The notes under the pieces are model-generated. The model saw nothing but the letters and a program-made list of their open reading frames with translations, searched no databases and was not told where the DNA came from. Shown here one piece after another: positions 9,858 to 19,137 of a DNA stretch of 64,000 nucleotides; position 1 is the stretch's first letter; each line of letters begins with the position of its first letter. Position numbers and translations under genes: made by a program. This DNA is from Bacteroides sp. (GTDB taxonomy: Bacteria > Bacteroidota > Bacteroidia > Bacteroidales > Bacteroidaceae): contig NZ_JAQVBV010000006.1 of NCBI RefSeq assembly GCF_028690125.1, positions 124,001 through 188,000 on the forward strand, in the 5' to 3' direction.

Positions 9858-10685
9858 ACTTTATTAGGATTTTAATTATTAAAAGTTTTGTTTCACTGTG
9901 GACAAATATAGATTATTAAAATAGAAACGGTAATTGAGCTTGTTCACACTTTATTTAAAAATGAGTTTTTTGCTATTAATTCTGTTGAATACTATATCGT
10001 TTTTGTCTAAAAGTGATGATTTACTCTCTATAACTCTGTTTTTATGTATCATAATGTAACTTTGTTGAAATGGTTTAGGTATGTTTCTGTATGATTGGAA
10101 CCGTATGTAAAGTTGTGATTTATACCTGCTTTTTTCAGTTATATATCAAATTTGTACAAAAGGACCCGCTGGTCTGGATAAATAATAGAACGAATTATTT
10201 GCTTCTGCTAAATGAATGGTTTGCTATATGAGGTTCATTTATGAATCTCTTCTATAAGAAGTGAGGGATTACGGTAGACTAACTCGGTAGAGGGTATACA
10301 GTAATTGCTGTGCTGCTTCTGTCTGTCTTGGCAGCTGCTGTACAGTAACTTGCTAATTCTATCGGGCATACTTTTAATAGGTATATGTATTAATATTAAT
10401 GTCTTTAGAGTGAATTTATAAATTTTGCTTAAAATATATAGGTACATCTAATTGTTTCCCAAAAACTTCTCTTTGTTATCAAAGAGGGTTTGGAATACAA
10501 AGATATCACATGGACAAAGGATAATGTTCTATGAATTGCACTCAATCAATTATTCAAGTTTCGGAGCTGCTGCACTTCGTATGGATTGGGGGTGAATAAA
10601 AAGTTAAATGAGTATCATAAAGACATATTATTAAGCTTTTCACTCATCTCCAAGCTATGCAAAACACTTCCGAAATTTGAACCAA
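9858..10685. other. 828-base intergenic regulatory region upstream of the heparin operon
   Basis: AT-rich spacer between the HTCS gene and the PL12 gene, both on the minus strand. Apart from the -7 element at 9903-9910 I see no conserved ORF, tRNA or repeat. The 70-codon open frame at 10235-10447 has no recognisable product. It probably holds HTCS operator sites, which I cannot define from sequence alone. Confidence 0.5.
9903..9910 (-). promoter_or_regulatory. Predicted -7 element of the heparin-locus operon
   Basis: Minus strand reads TATATTTG, matching TAnnTTTG, 46 bases before the PL12 start. No TTTG is present at 19-21 bases upstream, as often seen where an activator such as an HTCS protein is needed. 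Confidence 0.5.
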
Positions 10686-13600
10686 TTATCCTTTTGATTT
10701 CTTAATATATTCTGTGGGCAAACAGCCAAAATATTTTTTGAAGCTGGTCGCAAAATACGATGGAGTATTGAAACCTACCATTGTGCTGACTTCTGCCACT
10801 GTGTAACGTCCGTCTTTTAATAACCGGGCAGCTTCACCAAACCGTATTTTCCGGATAAAATCAATTGTAGATTCACCTGTAATCGCTTTCAACTTTAAAT
10901 GAAGATTAGAACGGCTCATATTCATTTCTCTGGCAAATTCGTCAGTAGAGAACTCAATGTTATCCATGTTCTTTTCTACAATAGTAACGGCACGTTTCAG
11001 TAAAGCCTCATCCATCGCATTGAATGTGATTTTCTCCGGTTCTACTTCTAACGACTTAGAGTATCGTTCGAGCATACGTCTGCGGGTACGCATCATGTTC
11101 TGTATCTTCGTTGTCAAAATGGCGAGTGAAAATGGTTTCGGAATGTAATCATCGGCACCTACTTGCAACCCTTCCATCTGATCTTTGATGTCACTCTTAG
11201 CTGACAGGATGATGACTGGTATATGGCAAGTACGAATATTCTGTTTCACATTCTTGCATAACTTAATACCATCCATTACAGGCATCATGACATCAGTGAC
11301 AATGGTATCTACTTCATTATCTCTCAAGATTTCTAATGCTTCTTCACCATTTGAAGCTTCCAGTGTATTGAATAGCCCTACCAAACCGTTACTGAGGTAA
11401 CGTCGGATTTCGGTATTATCTTCGACAATTAATATCGTCCCTCGTTTTTTGTCTCCGGATTCAATGGACTCACTTTCTACTTTCTCCGTGTCGATGAAGT
11501 ACATCGTTTTGGAATTGGTAGAATATGATTGCTCTTCTTCCTCTTCTTCATTAGAAGATGCAAGCTCTGATGATTTATAAACAGATATATTCTGTGGCAG
11601 ATAAACAGAGAAAGTACTACCTTTGCCTTCTTCACTCTCTAACTCGACATGGCCGTGATGTAAATCAACTAATCTTTGTATCAATGAAAGTCCGATTCCA
11701 CTTCCTACGTGTTCGCTTTCTATCTGATAGAAACGTTCGAATACTTTCCCTTGTTTATTGAAAGGTATTCCAATGCCCGTGTCACTAACCTGCAAGATTA
11801 AGTTATTGTTTTCTTCTTTTAAAGTAACAGTGATGCTCTGTCCGCCTTTGGTATATTTGAAAGCGTTCGAGAGTAGGTTATTAACTATCAGTTCCAGATA
11901 ATTAGGGTCAAAAAGAACCTTTTTATCCTCTAGTTCGGAATGAAGGGTATATGTGATTTTTTTGTGGCGTGCCAGTTTATCATAGAACAAGAAGTTGTCC
12001 TGTATCAATTGCTCGGCATTTCCCTTCTTCACTTTCAGTTCAAAAACTCCTAATTCCGCCCGTCGGTAATCCATCAACTGATTGACAAGATGCAACAAGC
12101 GATTGGCGTTTCGTTGGATATATTCCAATTGATTACGAGTCCAGCGGTCACTTATCTTATTAATGATATCTTGTAAGGGAGCTAGAATAAGAGTTAGCGG
12201 GGTACGAAGCTCATGAGAGATGTTGATGAAGAAGCGCATCTTCATTTGGTTAATCTCTTCCTGATGTTCTTTGTCCCTACGCTCTATTTCTAATTCAGCT
12301 GCCATACTTTTACGCATCCAGAAGAAACGGAACACGAAAGTGATAAACCCGATGAAAGTAGCTACAAATAGGAGGAATGCCCACCACGTTTTGTACCATA
12401 CAGGTAAAACAATAATTTCGAGCATGGTAGGAATAGGATTCCATCTGCCGTCGCTATTGGCTGCTTTTACAAGGAAATTGTAAGTCCCTTGTGGCAGGTT
12501 GGAGTAAGAAACATCTCGCTTGTCAGTTAAGTAATACCATTCTTCATCGTAACCTTCCAGCTTATAGGCAAATGTGTTGTGTTTCCCTGAAATATAATCG
12601 GATACGACAAACTCCATGGAGAATGCTGTTTGCCAGGATTTCAGTGTGATACTCTCCGTTTCACTGATGTTTTTCGTCAGAATGCCGGTTTCGTCATCCG
12701 GACGTACTGTTTTGTTGAACAATTCCAATTTGGTAATTACTACCGGAGGAGTGTATGGATTGTCCAACAGCAATTCCGGACGGAAGGTAGTAATACCGTT
12801 GATACCTCCAAAATACATTTGTCCTGCTGCGGTGCGACAATACGAAGACGTAAACTGGTTACTCTGCAAGCCGTCTGATTCGGTGAAGTTACGGAATTTT
12901 TCTATTTCAGGATTAAAACAAGTAATCCCCCGGTTAGTGCTTAACCAGAGACGCCTGAAAGAATCTTCCAGAATGCCATATACTACATTGTTCGGTAAAC
13001 CGTTGGCTGTTGTATATCGTTTAATTTGCTTTTCTTTTTCGTTGAAACAATAGATTCCTTCTCTGGTTCCAATCCAGAATACGCCATTAGCTGCCTCATA
13101 GATACAATTAGTAAAGGTTTGTGTAACAGGAGAATCAGAAAAAGTATCAACTCTTAGCAATTCATCTTTATCTTGTTTGTAGACAGCTATACCTTCTTCT
13201 CCACCTATCCATAATCTTTTTTTAGAATCCCGGAAAAGTGTTGTGATGCGTTTAGTAGTAAATGGTCTGCCATCTTTTTCTCTTTCAATTGTTGTGAAAG
13301 TATGCGTTTTAGGATTGAAACGAACTAATGCGCTTAGTGTACCTAACCACAAATTACCTTCTCCGTCCGGAAGTATGGCATATACATTTTCATCAATGAG
13401 CTGACTATTTTTTTGATTGAAATATTCCATCTTCCCACTGTTACGGTGGAGTACATTCAAACCTCCGGCGTGGGTTCCGATATAAACGAGAGAGTTCTTT
13501 TCATCCACATACACTGCTTTGATGTTATTGGAACCCATTTCCTGTTCGCGTTCATCTTCTTGCAAAGTGTAGTAAGTGAATTGACGGGTATTCGGATTAT

Positions 13601-14744
13601 AAAGGTTTAATCCACTATCGTTTGTTCCTATCCATAAATTTTTATTCTTGTCCTCTACAATACAACTGATGACATTGTCATTTAAAGAATTTCTGTAAGG
13701 GATACGGCGAATATTAGTAAAACGGTTCCGAATGGGGTGATAATAATTTAATCCTCCGAAATAAGTACCCAGCCACATTCCACCTTGAGAGTCCATAAAA
13801 AGACTTCGAACGGAACGTTGAGAAAGACTGCCGCTCTCCACAGGATCACTGCTATAAGATACAAAAGAATCTGTACCTTCATGATAGATGTTCAAATCAT
13901 TAAAGGTTCCGATCCAAAGCCGGTTCTGCGAATCTATTGCAAGCGAACGGATATAGTTGGAACTGATGCTTTTGGGATTACCGGGAGAATGGAGATAGTT
14001 CTTTACATCTTTTGTTTTTGGATTAACCAGAAAAAGTCCGGAACCTTCCGTAGCAATCCAGATACGAGTGGGAGATTGTTGCAGAATGGCTTGGATCTGT
14101 TTATTATCCAGTATCGGTGTTATTTTCTCCAGCGTACTTTCCGGTATAGAATAGCTGTAAAGACCTTCTGATATAGTACCGATATAGATTTGGTCACCTC
14201 GTTTACAAAGAGCGGATGCAACCAGTTTGTGCATAGATCCACTTAGAAAATCGTCCGTGAACTTGGATTCTTTTACATTGAATATTATTAATCCTTCAGC
14301 AGTGCTGATAAGTAGTTTATCCGGAGTTATTTCTGCAATCCCATTGACTTGCTGCTTTTTTCCGTTTTTCTCATAAGAAAAGTTTCTGAACCGGTCTTTT
14401 TCCTTATCGTAGTAAGACAAACCATCTCTAGTGCCAATCCAAACACGTCCACGACTATCTGTTTTTACAATCCGGGAAATATCGTTGGCTATGCTATTGG
14501 GGTCTGATTCATCGTGCTGATAAACAGTGAAAGCGTAACCATCATATTTATTCAATCCGTCATAAGTCGCAAACCACATATTTCCCTGTTTGTCCTGATC
14601 GATAGAAAATACAGTGCTTTGTGACAAACCTTCGTTAATAGTAATATATGAAAAAGTGATCTGTTCCTGTGTTTCGGCAAGAACAGGAACAACTCCTAGA
14701 CATATGAAAAAAAGATAGATCGCAATTTTTCTTAGGTTACTCAT
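10686..14744 (-). CDS. Hybrid two-component system (HTCS) sensor/regulator of the heparin locus
   Basis: 1352 residues, a normal HTCS length. Domains in order: signal peptide (1-23); two seven-bladed Reg_prop propellers to about 690 with many GNMWFATYDG/RLWIGT blades; and a Y_Y_Y domain at about 700-790. Then come one membrane helix (about 800-822), HisKA with the phospho-accepting His844 in SHELRTPL, and HATPase_c (VSDTGIGIP, GSGIGLSL). Last are a receiver domain with Asp1151 in VTDVMMPVMDG and a C-terminal AraC-type helix-turn-helix (VAEVSTMVGFNTPSYFATSFKKYFG). The periplasmic part should bind oligosaccharide and the cytoplasmic part activate the locus. It is transcribed separately, with its own -7 element inside an inverted repeat. 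Assignment to the heparin locus is by adjacency. Confidence 0.95.
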   Translation of the reverse strand: MSNLRKIAIYLFFICLGVVPVLAETQEQITFSYITINEGLSQSTVFSIDQDKQGNMWFATYDGLNKYDGYAFTVYQHDESDPNSIANDISRIVKTDSRGRVWIGTRDGLSYYDKEKDRFRNFSYEKNGKKQQVNGIAEITPDKLLISTAEGLIIFNVKESKFTDDFLSGSMHKLVASALCKRGDQIYIGTISEGLYSYSIPESTLEKITPILDNKQIQAILQQSPTRIWIATEGSGLFLVNPKTKDVKNYLHSPGNPKSISSNYIRSLAIDSQNRLWIGTFNDLNIYHEGTDSFVSYSSDPVESGSLSQRSVRSLFMDSQGGMWLGTYFGGLNYYHPIRNRFTNIRRIPYRNSLNDNVISCIVEDKNKNLWIGTNDSGLNLYNPNTRQFTYYTLQEDEREQEMGSNNIKAVYVDEKNSLVYIGTHAGGLNVLHRNSGKMEYFNQKNSQLIDENVYAILPDGEGNLWLGTLSALVRFNPKTHTFTTIEREKDGRPFTTKRITTLFRDSKKRLWIGGEEGIAVYKQDKDELLRVDTFSDSPVTQTFTNCIYEAANGVFWIGTREGIYCFNEKEKQIKRYTTANGLPNNVVYGILEDSFRRLWLSTNRGITCFNPEIEKFRNFTESDGLQSNQFTSSYCRTAAGQMYFGGINGITTFRPELLLDNPYTPPVVITKLELFNKTVRPDDETGILTKNISETESITLKSWQTAFSMEFVVSDYISGKHNTFAYKLEGYDEEWYYLTDKRDVSYSNLPQGTYNFLVKAANSDGRWNPIPTMLEIIVLPVWYKTWWAFLLFVATFIGFITFVFRFFWMRKSMAAELEIERRDKEHQEEINQMKMRFFINISHELRTPLTLILAPLQDIINKISDRWTRNQLEYIQRNANRLLHLVNQLMDYRRAELGVFELKVKKGNAEQLIQDNFLFYDKLARHKKITYTLHSELEDKKVLFDPNYLELIVNNLLSNAFKYTKGGQSITVTLKEENNNLILQVSDTGIGIPFNKQGKVFERFYQIESEHVGSGIGLSLIQRLVDLHHGHVELESEEGKGSTFSVYLPQNISVYKSSELASSNEEEEEEQSYSTNSKTMYFIDTEKVESESIESGDKKRGTILIVEDNTEIRRYLSNGLVGLFNTLEASNGEEALEILRDNEVDTIVTDVMMPVMDGIKLCKNVKQNIRTCHIPVIILSAKSDIKDQMEGLQVGADDYIPKPFSLAILTTKIQNMMRTRRRMLERYSKSLEVEPEKITFNAMDEALLKRAVTIVEKNMDNIEFSTDEFAREMNMSRSNLHLKLKAITGESTIDFIRKIRFGEAARLLKDGRYTVAEVSTMVGFNTPSYFATSFKKYFGCLPTEYIKKSKG

Positions 14745-14771
14745 TATCAGGGTTTAGATTAATAATGGGAC

Positions 14772-14790
14772 CAAAGATAATCATATCTTT
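14772..14790 (-). promoter_or_regulatory. HTCS promoter -7 element inside an inverted repeat
   Basis: The minus-strand -7 element TATCTTTG (14772-14779) overlaps a perfect inverted repeat, AAAGATA-atca-TATCTTT (14773-14790). It lies 28 bases before the HTCS start. The repeat could be a regulator site on the HTCS promoter; its binding protein is unknown. Confidence 0.45.
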
Positions 14791-14842
14791 ATGAATAAAA
14801 TGTGAATTAAATATTAAAAACTGTTGCTACTTATTCCGCTTG

Positions 14843-15250
14843 TTAAATATCTTTTTTCATTATTAGATGATTCTCTCCGTCCAGTCGCTGATAGGAGACC
14901 TCATTCATGATACTGCGAATAAGGAATATTCCTAAACCGCCAATAGGACGCTCTTCAATAGAAAGTGATAAATCTACTTCTTCTACTTGTGTGGGATCAA
15001 AAGATAACCCATTGTCTGTGAGCAAGAATATTAGTTGATTTTCGGTAATGGTAACTTTTAATATGATGTCATGTTGCTCTTGGGGAGGATATGCGTACAT
15101 GATAATGTTAGCAATGGCTTCTTCTAACGCCAAATTGATGTTCATAGTAGTCTCGACAGATAAAGAGAGTTCTTCTCCCAGCTCTTCTATAAAAATTGCT
15201 AATCCGGCGATCTCGCTTAATTGGTTGGAGATTCTAATTTCTTTTTCCAT
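14843..15250 (-). CDS. RsbW-like ATP-binding protein (anti-sigma/Ser-Thr kinase fold)
   Basis: About 135 residues from the MEKEIRIS start. A longer reading from 15286 would overlap the upstream phosphatase gene, and the internal Met aligns with the MEKEIII start of the paralogue at 18176-18910. It has a GHKL-type ATPase fold: ALEEAIANIIMYAYP (N box), LTDNGLSFDP (G1) and RPIGGLGIFLIRSIM (G2). In Firmicutes, RsbW/SpoIIAB kinases of this fold bind a sigma factor and phosphorylate a STAS partner. Here no STAS domain is attached. It is last in a four-gene minus-strand cassette. Fold call is firm; target (sigma factor or other) is unknown. Confidence 0.85.
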   Translation of the reverse strand: MEKEIRISNQLSEIAGLAIFIEELGEELSLSVETTMNINLALEEAIANIIMYAYPPQEQHDIILKVTITENQLIFLLTDNGLSFDPTQVEEVDLSLSIEERPIGGLGIFLIRSIMNEVSYQRLDGENHLIMKKDI

Positions 15251-15269
15251 GGTTAATATTGTTGTTTTA

Positions 15270-17198
15270 TTAGAATTCAGGTTCATAATGTATAAGTAAG
15301 ATTGTTAAATCGTCGCTAGTCTCGGCCTCCTGTACGTGTTGTGCAACGGAACTTACTATAGTGTCTACTGTCATTCGTACATCTAATGTTGTATTCTCAG
15401 ATAGTGTTTTTAATAACGTTTCATCGCTATACAACTCTTTTGCAATGTTTTCTGCTTCTGTTACTCCATCAGTATATAGGAATAGCTTGCTTCCTTTTTC
15501 CAAAATAACTTCTTCATCAGTATATACAAAGTCTTCGATAATCCCAGCAAAAATATGGGTCTTGAATCTTAAGAATGATGCTTGGCCTTCGGAAGTGATT
15601 AATATCGGTGGATTGTGTCCAGCGTTACAAAGTTTCATTACTCCGGTTTTCAAATCAAGTATCCCTACTATAAGGGTTACAAACATATTAGATTCATTGT
15701 TATCTGAAATTGAATTATTCATTTCCGTAACAATCTTTGCAGGTGATTGCTCTTTTTGGGAAAGTGTACGGAATAGACTACGGGTGATAGCCATGAATAA
15801 TGAAGCCGGTACACCTTTACCGGAAACGTCTCCAATAAGGAAATAAAGGCGGTTGTCATCAATATAGAAATCATAAAGGTCTCCACCAACTTCTTTGGCA
15901 GGGTGTAGTACAGCATGCAAGTCTACGTCTTTACGGTCGGGATAAGGAGGAAATATTTTAGGTATCATCCCCATTTGTATTTCCCTTGCGATAGAGAGTT
16001 CACTTTCAATACGCTCTTTGCTCGCAGTTGTTTCGCGCAACTCACTGACATAGGTTGATAAAGAGTGTTGCATATAAATCAAAGAGTCATGTAAATCTTT
16101 GATTTCGTCATTTGAATGTACATCAGGAAGTTGGACATCAAAACGTCCTGTGGCTATTGCACGTGCTGATTCTGAGAATTTTTCCAACGGACGTACCAGT
16201 TTCCTGATGACACTATATACCAGCAAAAATAGTGCTAGTATACCTGCCAGAAATATATAAATAAGAGAACGGGAAGTTACATCCAGTTCATGAAGGATTA
16301 TTCGAGCGGGACATACTGTACATACCGACCATCCGGTGTTAGATATATTGGTATAGAAAGCGAACAAATCTGTATTTTTATAGGTGTATTGTGTAGTTCC
16401 GGTGTGTCCTGCAAGCATCTCATGCCCAATCTGCTCTTTGGGAATATTTTCTTCTTCAAAAGCTTCAGAAAAAATGGTTTCATACATAATTTTGTTACGG
16501 TCGGGATGAGTCAGAAAACTGCCATTACGACTTAGCAAATAGGTATAACTGGATTCATAAGGACGAAGCTGGCTAATGGTATCGGTAAATAAGGAAAGAG
16601 ATATATTAGCAGTGAAGATAGCATATATTTCTCCATTTTTGTCATAAAGAGGTTTTGAAAAAGTACTCATAATGATGTTACCACCTCCTTCATCATAATA
16701 AGGTTCGCTCCAATAGTCTTGCTTCAACAACTTAGGAATGAGATACCAATCCATGCATGGATAATCGTAATTCTGGCTACCTAACACCTGATAAGCAATT
16801 TCTCCGTCTTTCCCATTCCGGAAAGAAGCATAAGGCATAAAATATTTTCCTTTCTCTTTATAGTAATCAGGGACAAAAGCAATGCCACTACCTACAATAA
16901 GAGGATTATTCTTAACTACAGATGAGATAATCTGACGAAGCGAATCCGGATGATCCAGATTGTTCTCCACCATCCATATAGATTGGTTTACGGTTGTTTC
17001 TACCGACATTACTTGGCTACTAATTTGGGTAGCGATATTACTCAGCAGTCCATGTGTATATTTAATAGCATAGTTGGTAACTTTCTCCCGACTGAGGTTA
17101 TAGAACAATACCATGATTGTAATAAACACAAACAATGTAAAAGAAAGTATATAGATACTTAACTTGGTAGCAAAAGAGTGAGGACGTACGTGTTTCAT
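15270..17198 (-). CDS. Membrane PP2C/SpoIIE-type phosphatase with Cache-like sensor and HAMP (RsbU-like)
   Basis: 642 residues. A first membrane helix (about 12-34) is followed by an extracytoplasmic region of about 275 residues with a Cache-like pattern (WYLIPKLLKQDYWSEPYYDEGG). A second helix (about 312-332), a HAMP domain (RPLEKFSESARAIATGRF) and a PP2C/SpoIIE phosphatase domain from about 395 follow. Metal-binding acidic residues are visible in EVGGDLYDF, IGDVSGKG, LYTDGVTEA and TSDDLTIL. It should dephosphorylate a STAS-domain anti-anti-sigma partner in response to a periplasmic signal. The candidate substrate is the STAS half of the protein encoded two genes upstream. It begins 9 bases after the NMT1-like gene. 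Confidence 0.88.
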   Translation of the reverse strand: MKHVRPHSFATKLSIYILSFTLFVFITIMVLFYNLSREKVTNYAIKYTHGLLSNIATQISSQVMSVETTVNQSIWMVENNLDHPDSLRQIISSVVKNNPLIVGSGIAFVPDYYKEKGKYFMPYASFRNGKDGEIAYQVLGSQNYDYPCMDWYLIPKLLKQDYWSEPYYDEGGGNIIMSTFSKPLYDKNGEIYAIFTANISLSLFTDTISQLRPYESSYTYLLSRNGSFLTHPDRNKIMYETIFSEAFEEENIPKEQIGHEMLAGHTGTTQYTYKNTDLFAFYTNISNTGWSVCTVCPARIILHELDVTSRSLIYIFLAGILALFLLVYSVIRKLVRPLEKFSESARAIATGRFDVQLPDVHSNDEIKDLHDSLIYMQHSLSTYVSELRETTASKERIESELSIAREIQMGMIPKIFPPYPDRKDVDLHAVLHPAKEVGGDLYDFYIDDNRLYFLIGDVSGKGVPASLFMAITRSLFRTLSQKEQSPAKIVTEMNNSISDNNESNMFVTLIVGILDLKTGVMKLCNAGHNPPILITSEGQASFLRFKTHIFAGIIEDFVYTDEEVILEKGSKLFLYTDGVTEAENIAKELYSDETLLKTLSENTTLDVRMTVDTIVSSVAQHVQEAETSDDLTILLIHYEPEF

Positions 17199-17207
17199 CT
17201 GGATGTC

Positions 17208-18161
17208 TTATTTTACAAAGTTATCATAGCTTAGATGAGGCATTTTTTGTATATCTGAAGGAAATAATATTTTAATAGCTTGCTCAAACTTTTCACGACT
17301 CAGATGATAAGTTCTCTTACTGCTTTCTCTTTCAACTTGCAGACGTAATATTTCTTCCAACATCTTACGTTGATGATAACGGTTGGTTCCAATATTGTGT
17401 TTGCTGATCTGGTCCATAACGATATCCAATGCTTTTTCAGGATGTTCATTTGCCCACTTCCAACCACGCATACTGGCATGAGCCAGTTTCTTAACGGTTT
17501 CCGGATGTTCCTTATAGAATTTTTCAGAGACGTAAAGCCCATCTTCCGGTAAATTGTATCCATAATCAGCAAATCGCAAAATGTGTGTAGAGTCTACTTC
17601 CATACCACATTCTTTTAGCTGTGGAAATTCATTATAACTTCCTACAAGGCAAATATCTGCCGCTTTGGAAAAAAATAGGTTGATTCCGCTGTTGAAGCGA
17701 ATCCACTCTACTTGCAGATTATAATTTTCAGCAATCTGGTCGAGTAATTCCTCGCTCAAATGGTTCCATACAGCTATTTTTTTGTGCTGTAATGAGGAAA
17801 TGCCTTTGAATGGAGTATGTCCCACTAACATTAAACTATTCTCTTGTGAAGTCTGTAGTATATTTACAATCTTGGCTCCTTTAGCCCATTCCATGAGGGC
17901 ATATGATAAATTCATCACGGCAACTTGCGCTCGTCCTTGCTCTAAGTAAGAATACGAACTCTCGGAGAGGGAGGGATGTTGTACATGCACATCAAGTCCT
18001 TCCTCTTTATAAAAGCCCATTTTCTCGGCTACATAATATCCTGTAAACTGTGCCTGTGCAGTCCACTTAGGGGTCAGGATAATAGGCTGCGCTTTGGCTG
18101 TAGTTACTGATAAAAGACTAATTATCAGAAATAAAAAACACACTTTTAGTTGCTTTGCCAT
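17208..18161 (-). CDS. NMT1/THI5-like periplasmic substrate-binding protein
   Basis: 317 residues from MAKQLKVCFLF, which directly precedes a cleavable signal peptide (ending TTAKAQ). The longer reading from 18203 would overlap the upstream gene by 28 bases. The mature protein resembles the NMT1/THI5 and SsuA/TauA families: LTPKWTAQAQFTGYYVAEKMG, then FYKEEGLDV, QVAVMNLSYALMEWAKG and ERLVSEKFY-like lobes. Such proteins normally feed ABC importers of pyrimidine or sulfonate compounds, but no permease or ATPase gene is present. It lies between two partner-switching genes (14- and 9-base gaps). I infer that it presents a ligand to the Cache-domain phosphatase. The ligand is unknown. Confidence 0.8.
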   Translation of the reverse strand: MAKQLKVCFLFLIISLLSVTTAKAQPIILTPKWTAQAQFTGYYVAEKMGFYKEEGLDVHVQHPSLSESSYSYLEQGRAQVAVMNLSYALMEWAKGAKIVNILQTSQENSLMLVGHTPFKGISSLQHKKIAVWNHLSEELLDQIAENYNLQVEWIRFNSGINLFFSKAADICLVGSYNEFPQLKECGMEVDSTHILRFADYGYNLPEDGLYVSEKFYKEHPETVKKLAHASMRGWKWANEHPEKALDIVMDQISKHNIGTNRYHQRKMLEEILRLQVERESSKRTYHLSREKFEQAIKILFPSDIQKMPHLSYDNFVK

Positions 18162-18175
18162 GAATGAAATCGGAT

Positions 18176-18910
18176 TTAGCGGATTGTAAAAAGAGTAGAG
18201 CAACCGGTCATTTCAAATATTTTTAGAATTTCCGGTCTTATGGCTTCTATGACAAGACTTCCGCGGTGTTGCAGAACGCTCTTTTGTAGTACAATTAGAC
18301 TACGCAGACCGGAACTGCTGATATAAGATAATCCTTCACAATTTAAGATAATGTCTGGATTAGAATCATTTAAAAGAGGTTGGATCACGCTATTAAACTC
18401 GTTAGTATTAGCGGTGTCCAACCTACCCTCTACGGCGAGGACTGTTACCCCTTCTATTTTGCAGAGGTTTGTTTTGAGTGTGGCTTCTTGTTTGAAATTG
18501 TTATCAATTTGTTTGATAAGGGTTAGTTGATTGCTTGTTCCGTTTGTATGATATTCAATTTTGTCCATTGTTCGGCGAATTAAGAAAAGTCCCAATCCTT
18601 CCGTTAGACGTTGTTCCAAAGATATTGTATTATCAGGTGATTCTTTAGCTGTAGGGTCGAAAGAAAGTCCTTCATCAATAATATAGAAAGTTAGCGTTCT
18701 GGGAGCGATATTTACTTTGAGGATAATATCACTACTTATACCTTTTGGGTATCCATGTTGGATAATATTGGTAACGGCTTCTTCGATAGCAAGATTTATA
18801 CTCATTGTAATTTCCGAAGGTAACTTCAAAGACATCCCCATTTCTTCGATGAATTGGGTGATTCTTGTAATTTCATCTAGATTATTATCGATGATAATTT
18901 CTTTCTCCAT
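18176..18910 (-). CDS. RsbW-like ATPase fused to a STAS (anti-anti-sigma) domain
   Basis: About 244 residues from MEKEIIID; the ORF extends seven codons further upstream to 18931. Residues 1-135 are a GHKL anti-sigma-type ATPase (NLAIEEAVTNIIQHGYP, IDEGLSFDP, GLGLFLIRRTM). Residues 145-244 form a STAS domain (VTVLAVEGRLDTANTNEF, LNCEGLSYISSSGLRSL). In SpoIIAA/RsbV proteins the conserved Ser of this loop is phosphorylated by the cognate kinase; the SSSGLRSL loop keeps candidate serines. Kinase and substrate are separate proteins in Bacillus, so the fusion is notable. It is the first gene of the cassette, behind a promoter and an inverted repeat. Confidence 0.87.
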   Translation of the reverse strand: MEKEIIIDNNLDEITRITQFIEEMGMSLKLPSEITMSINLAIEEAVTNIIQHGYPKGISSDIILKVNIAPRTLTFYIIDEGLSFDPTAKESPDNTISLEQRLTEGLGLFLIRRTMDKIEYHTNGTSNQLTLIKQIDNNFKQEATLKTNLCKIEGVTVLAVEGRLDTANTNEFNSVIQPLLNDSNPDIILNCEGLSYISSSGLRSLIVLQKSVLQHRGSLVIEAIRPEILKIFEMTGCSTLFTIR

Positions 18911-18939
18911 ATTTTTTAAATAACGTGTCATACATGTCT

Positions 18940-18964
18940 TGATCTTATTTAAGGGATAAGATCA
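18940..18964. promoter_or_regulatory. Perfect inverted repeat at the predicted start of the partner-switching transcript
   Basis: TGATCTTAT-ttaaggg-ATAAGATCA: 9-bp arms and a 7-base spacer. It lies directly downstream of the -7 element at 18967-18974, where transcription should start. It may be an operator or a 5'-leader hairpin. Confidence 0.5.
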
Positions 18965-18966
18965 TG

Positions 18967-18998
18967 CAAATATATTCGTTGTACCCAGAATGACGAAA
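18967..18998 (-). promoter_or_regulatory. Promoter of the partner-switching cassette
   Basis: -33 TTTC (18995-18998, one mismatch to TTTG), a 20-base spacer and -7 TATATTTG (18967-18974) on the minus strand. It lies 57 bases before the MEKEIIID start. Confidence 0.6.
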
Positions 18999-19102
18999 TA
19001 AGTAGTGGGAAAATGCTTCCCATTTTGCTGATTTTCCCTAAAGTGGGACGTGTTTTTGCCGGTGAATAATGATTCTTTGTTTTTGTATTTGCCGAAAAGG
19101 TT

Positions 19103-19110
19103 TACTTTTG
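19103..19110 (+). promoter_or_regulatory. -7 element for the divergent AraC-type regulator
   Basis: TACTTTTG matches TAnnTTTG and lies 27 bases before ATG 19138. Candidate TTTG boxes upstream are 17 or 23 bases away, not the ideal 19-21. It supports starting the protein at 19138 rather than at 19069. Confidence 0.5.
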
Positions 19111-19137
19111 CATACCGATGACAAAACAAAAAATGAG

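Noticed and set aside
10235..10447. 70-codon minus-strand ORF between HTCS and PL12 genes
   Set aside because: No recognisable product; it ends in AT-rich spacer and fits chance.
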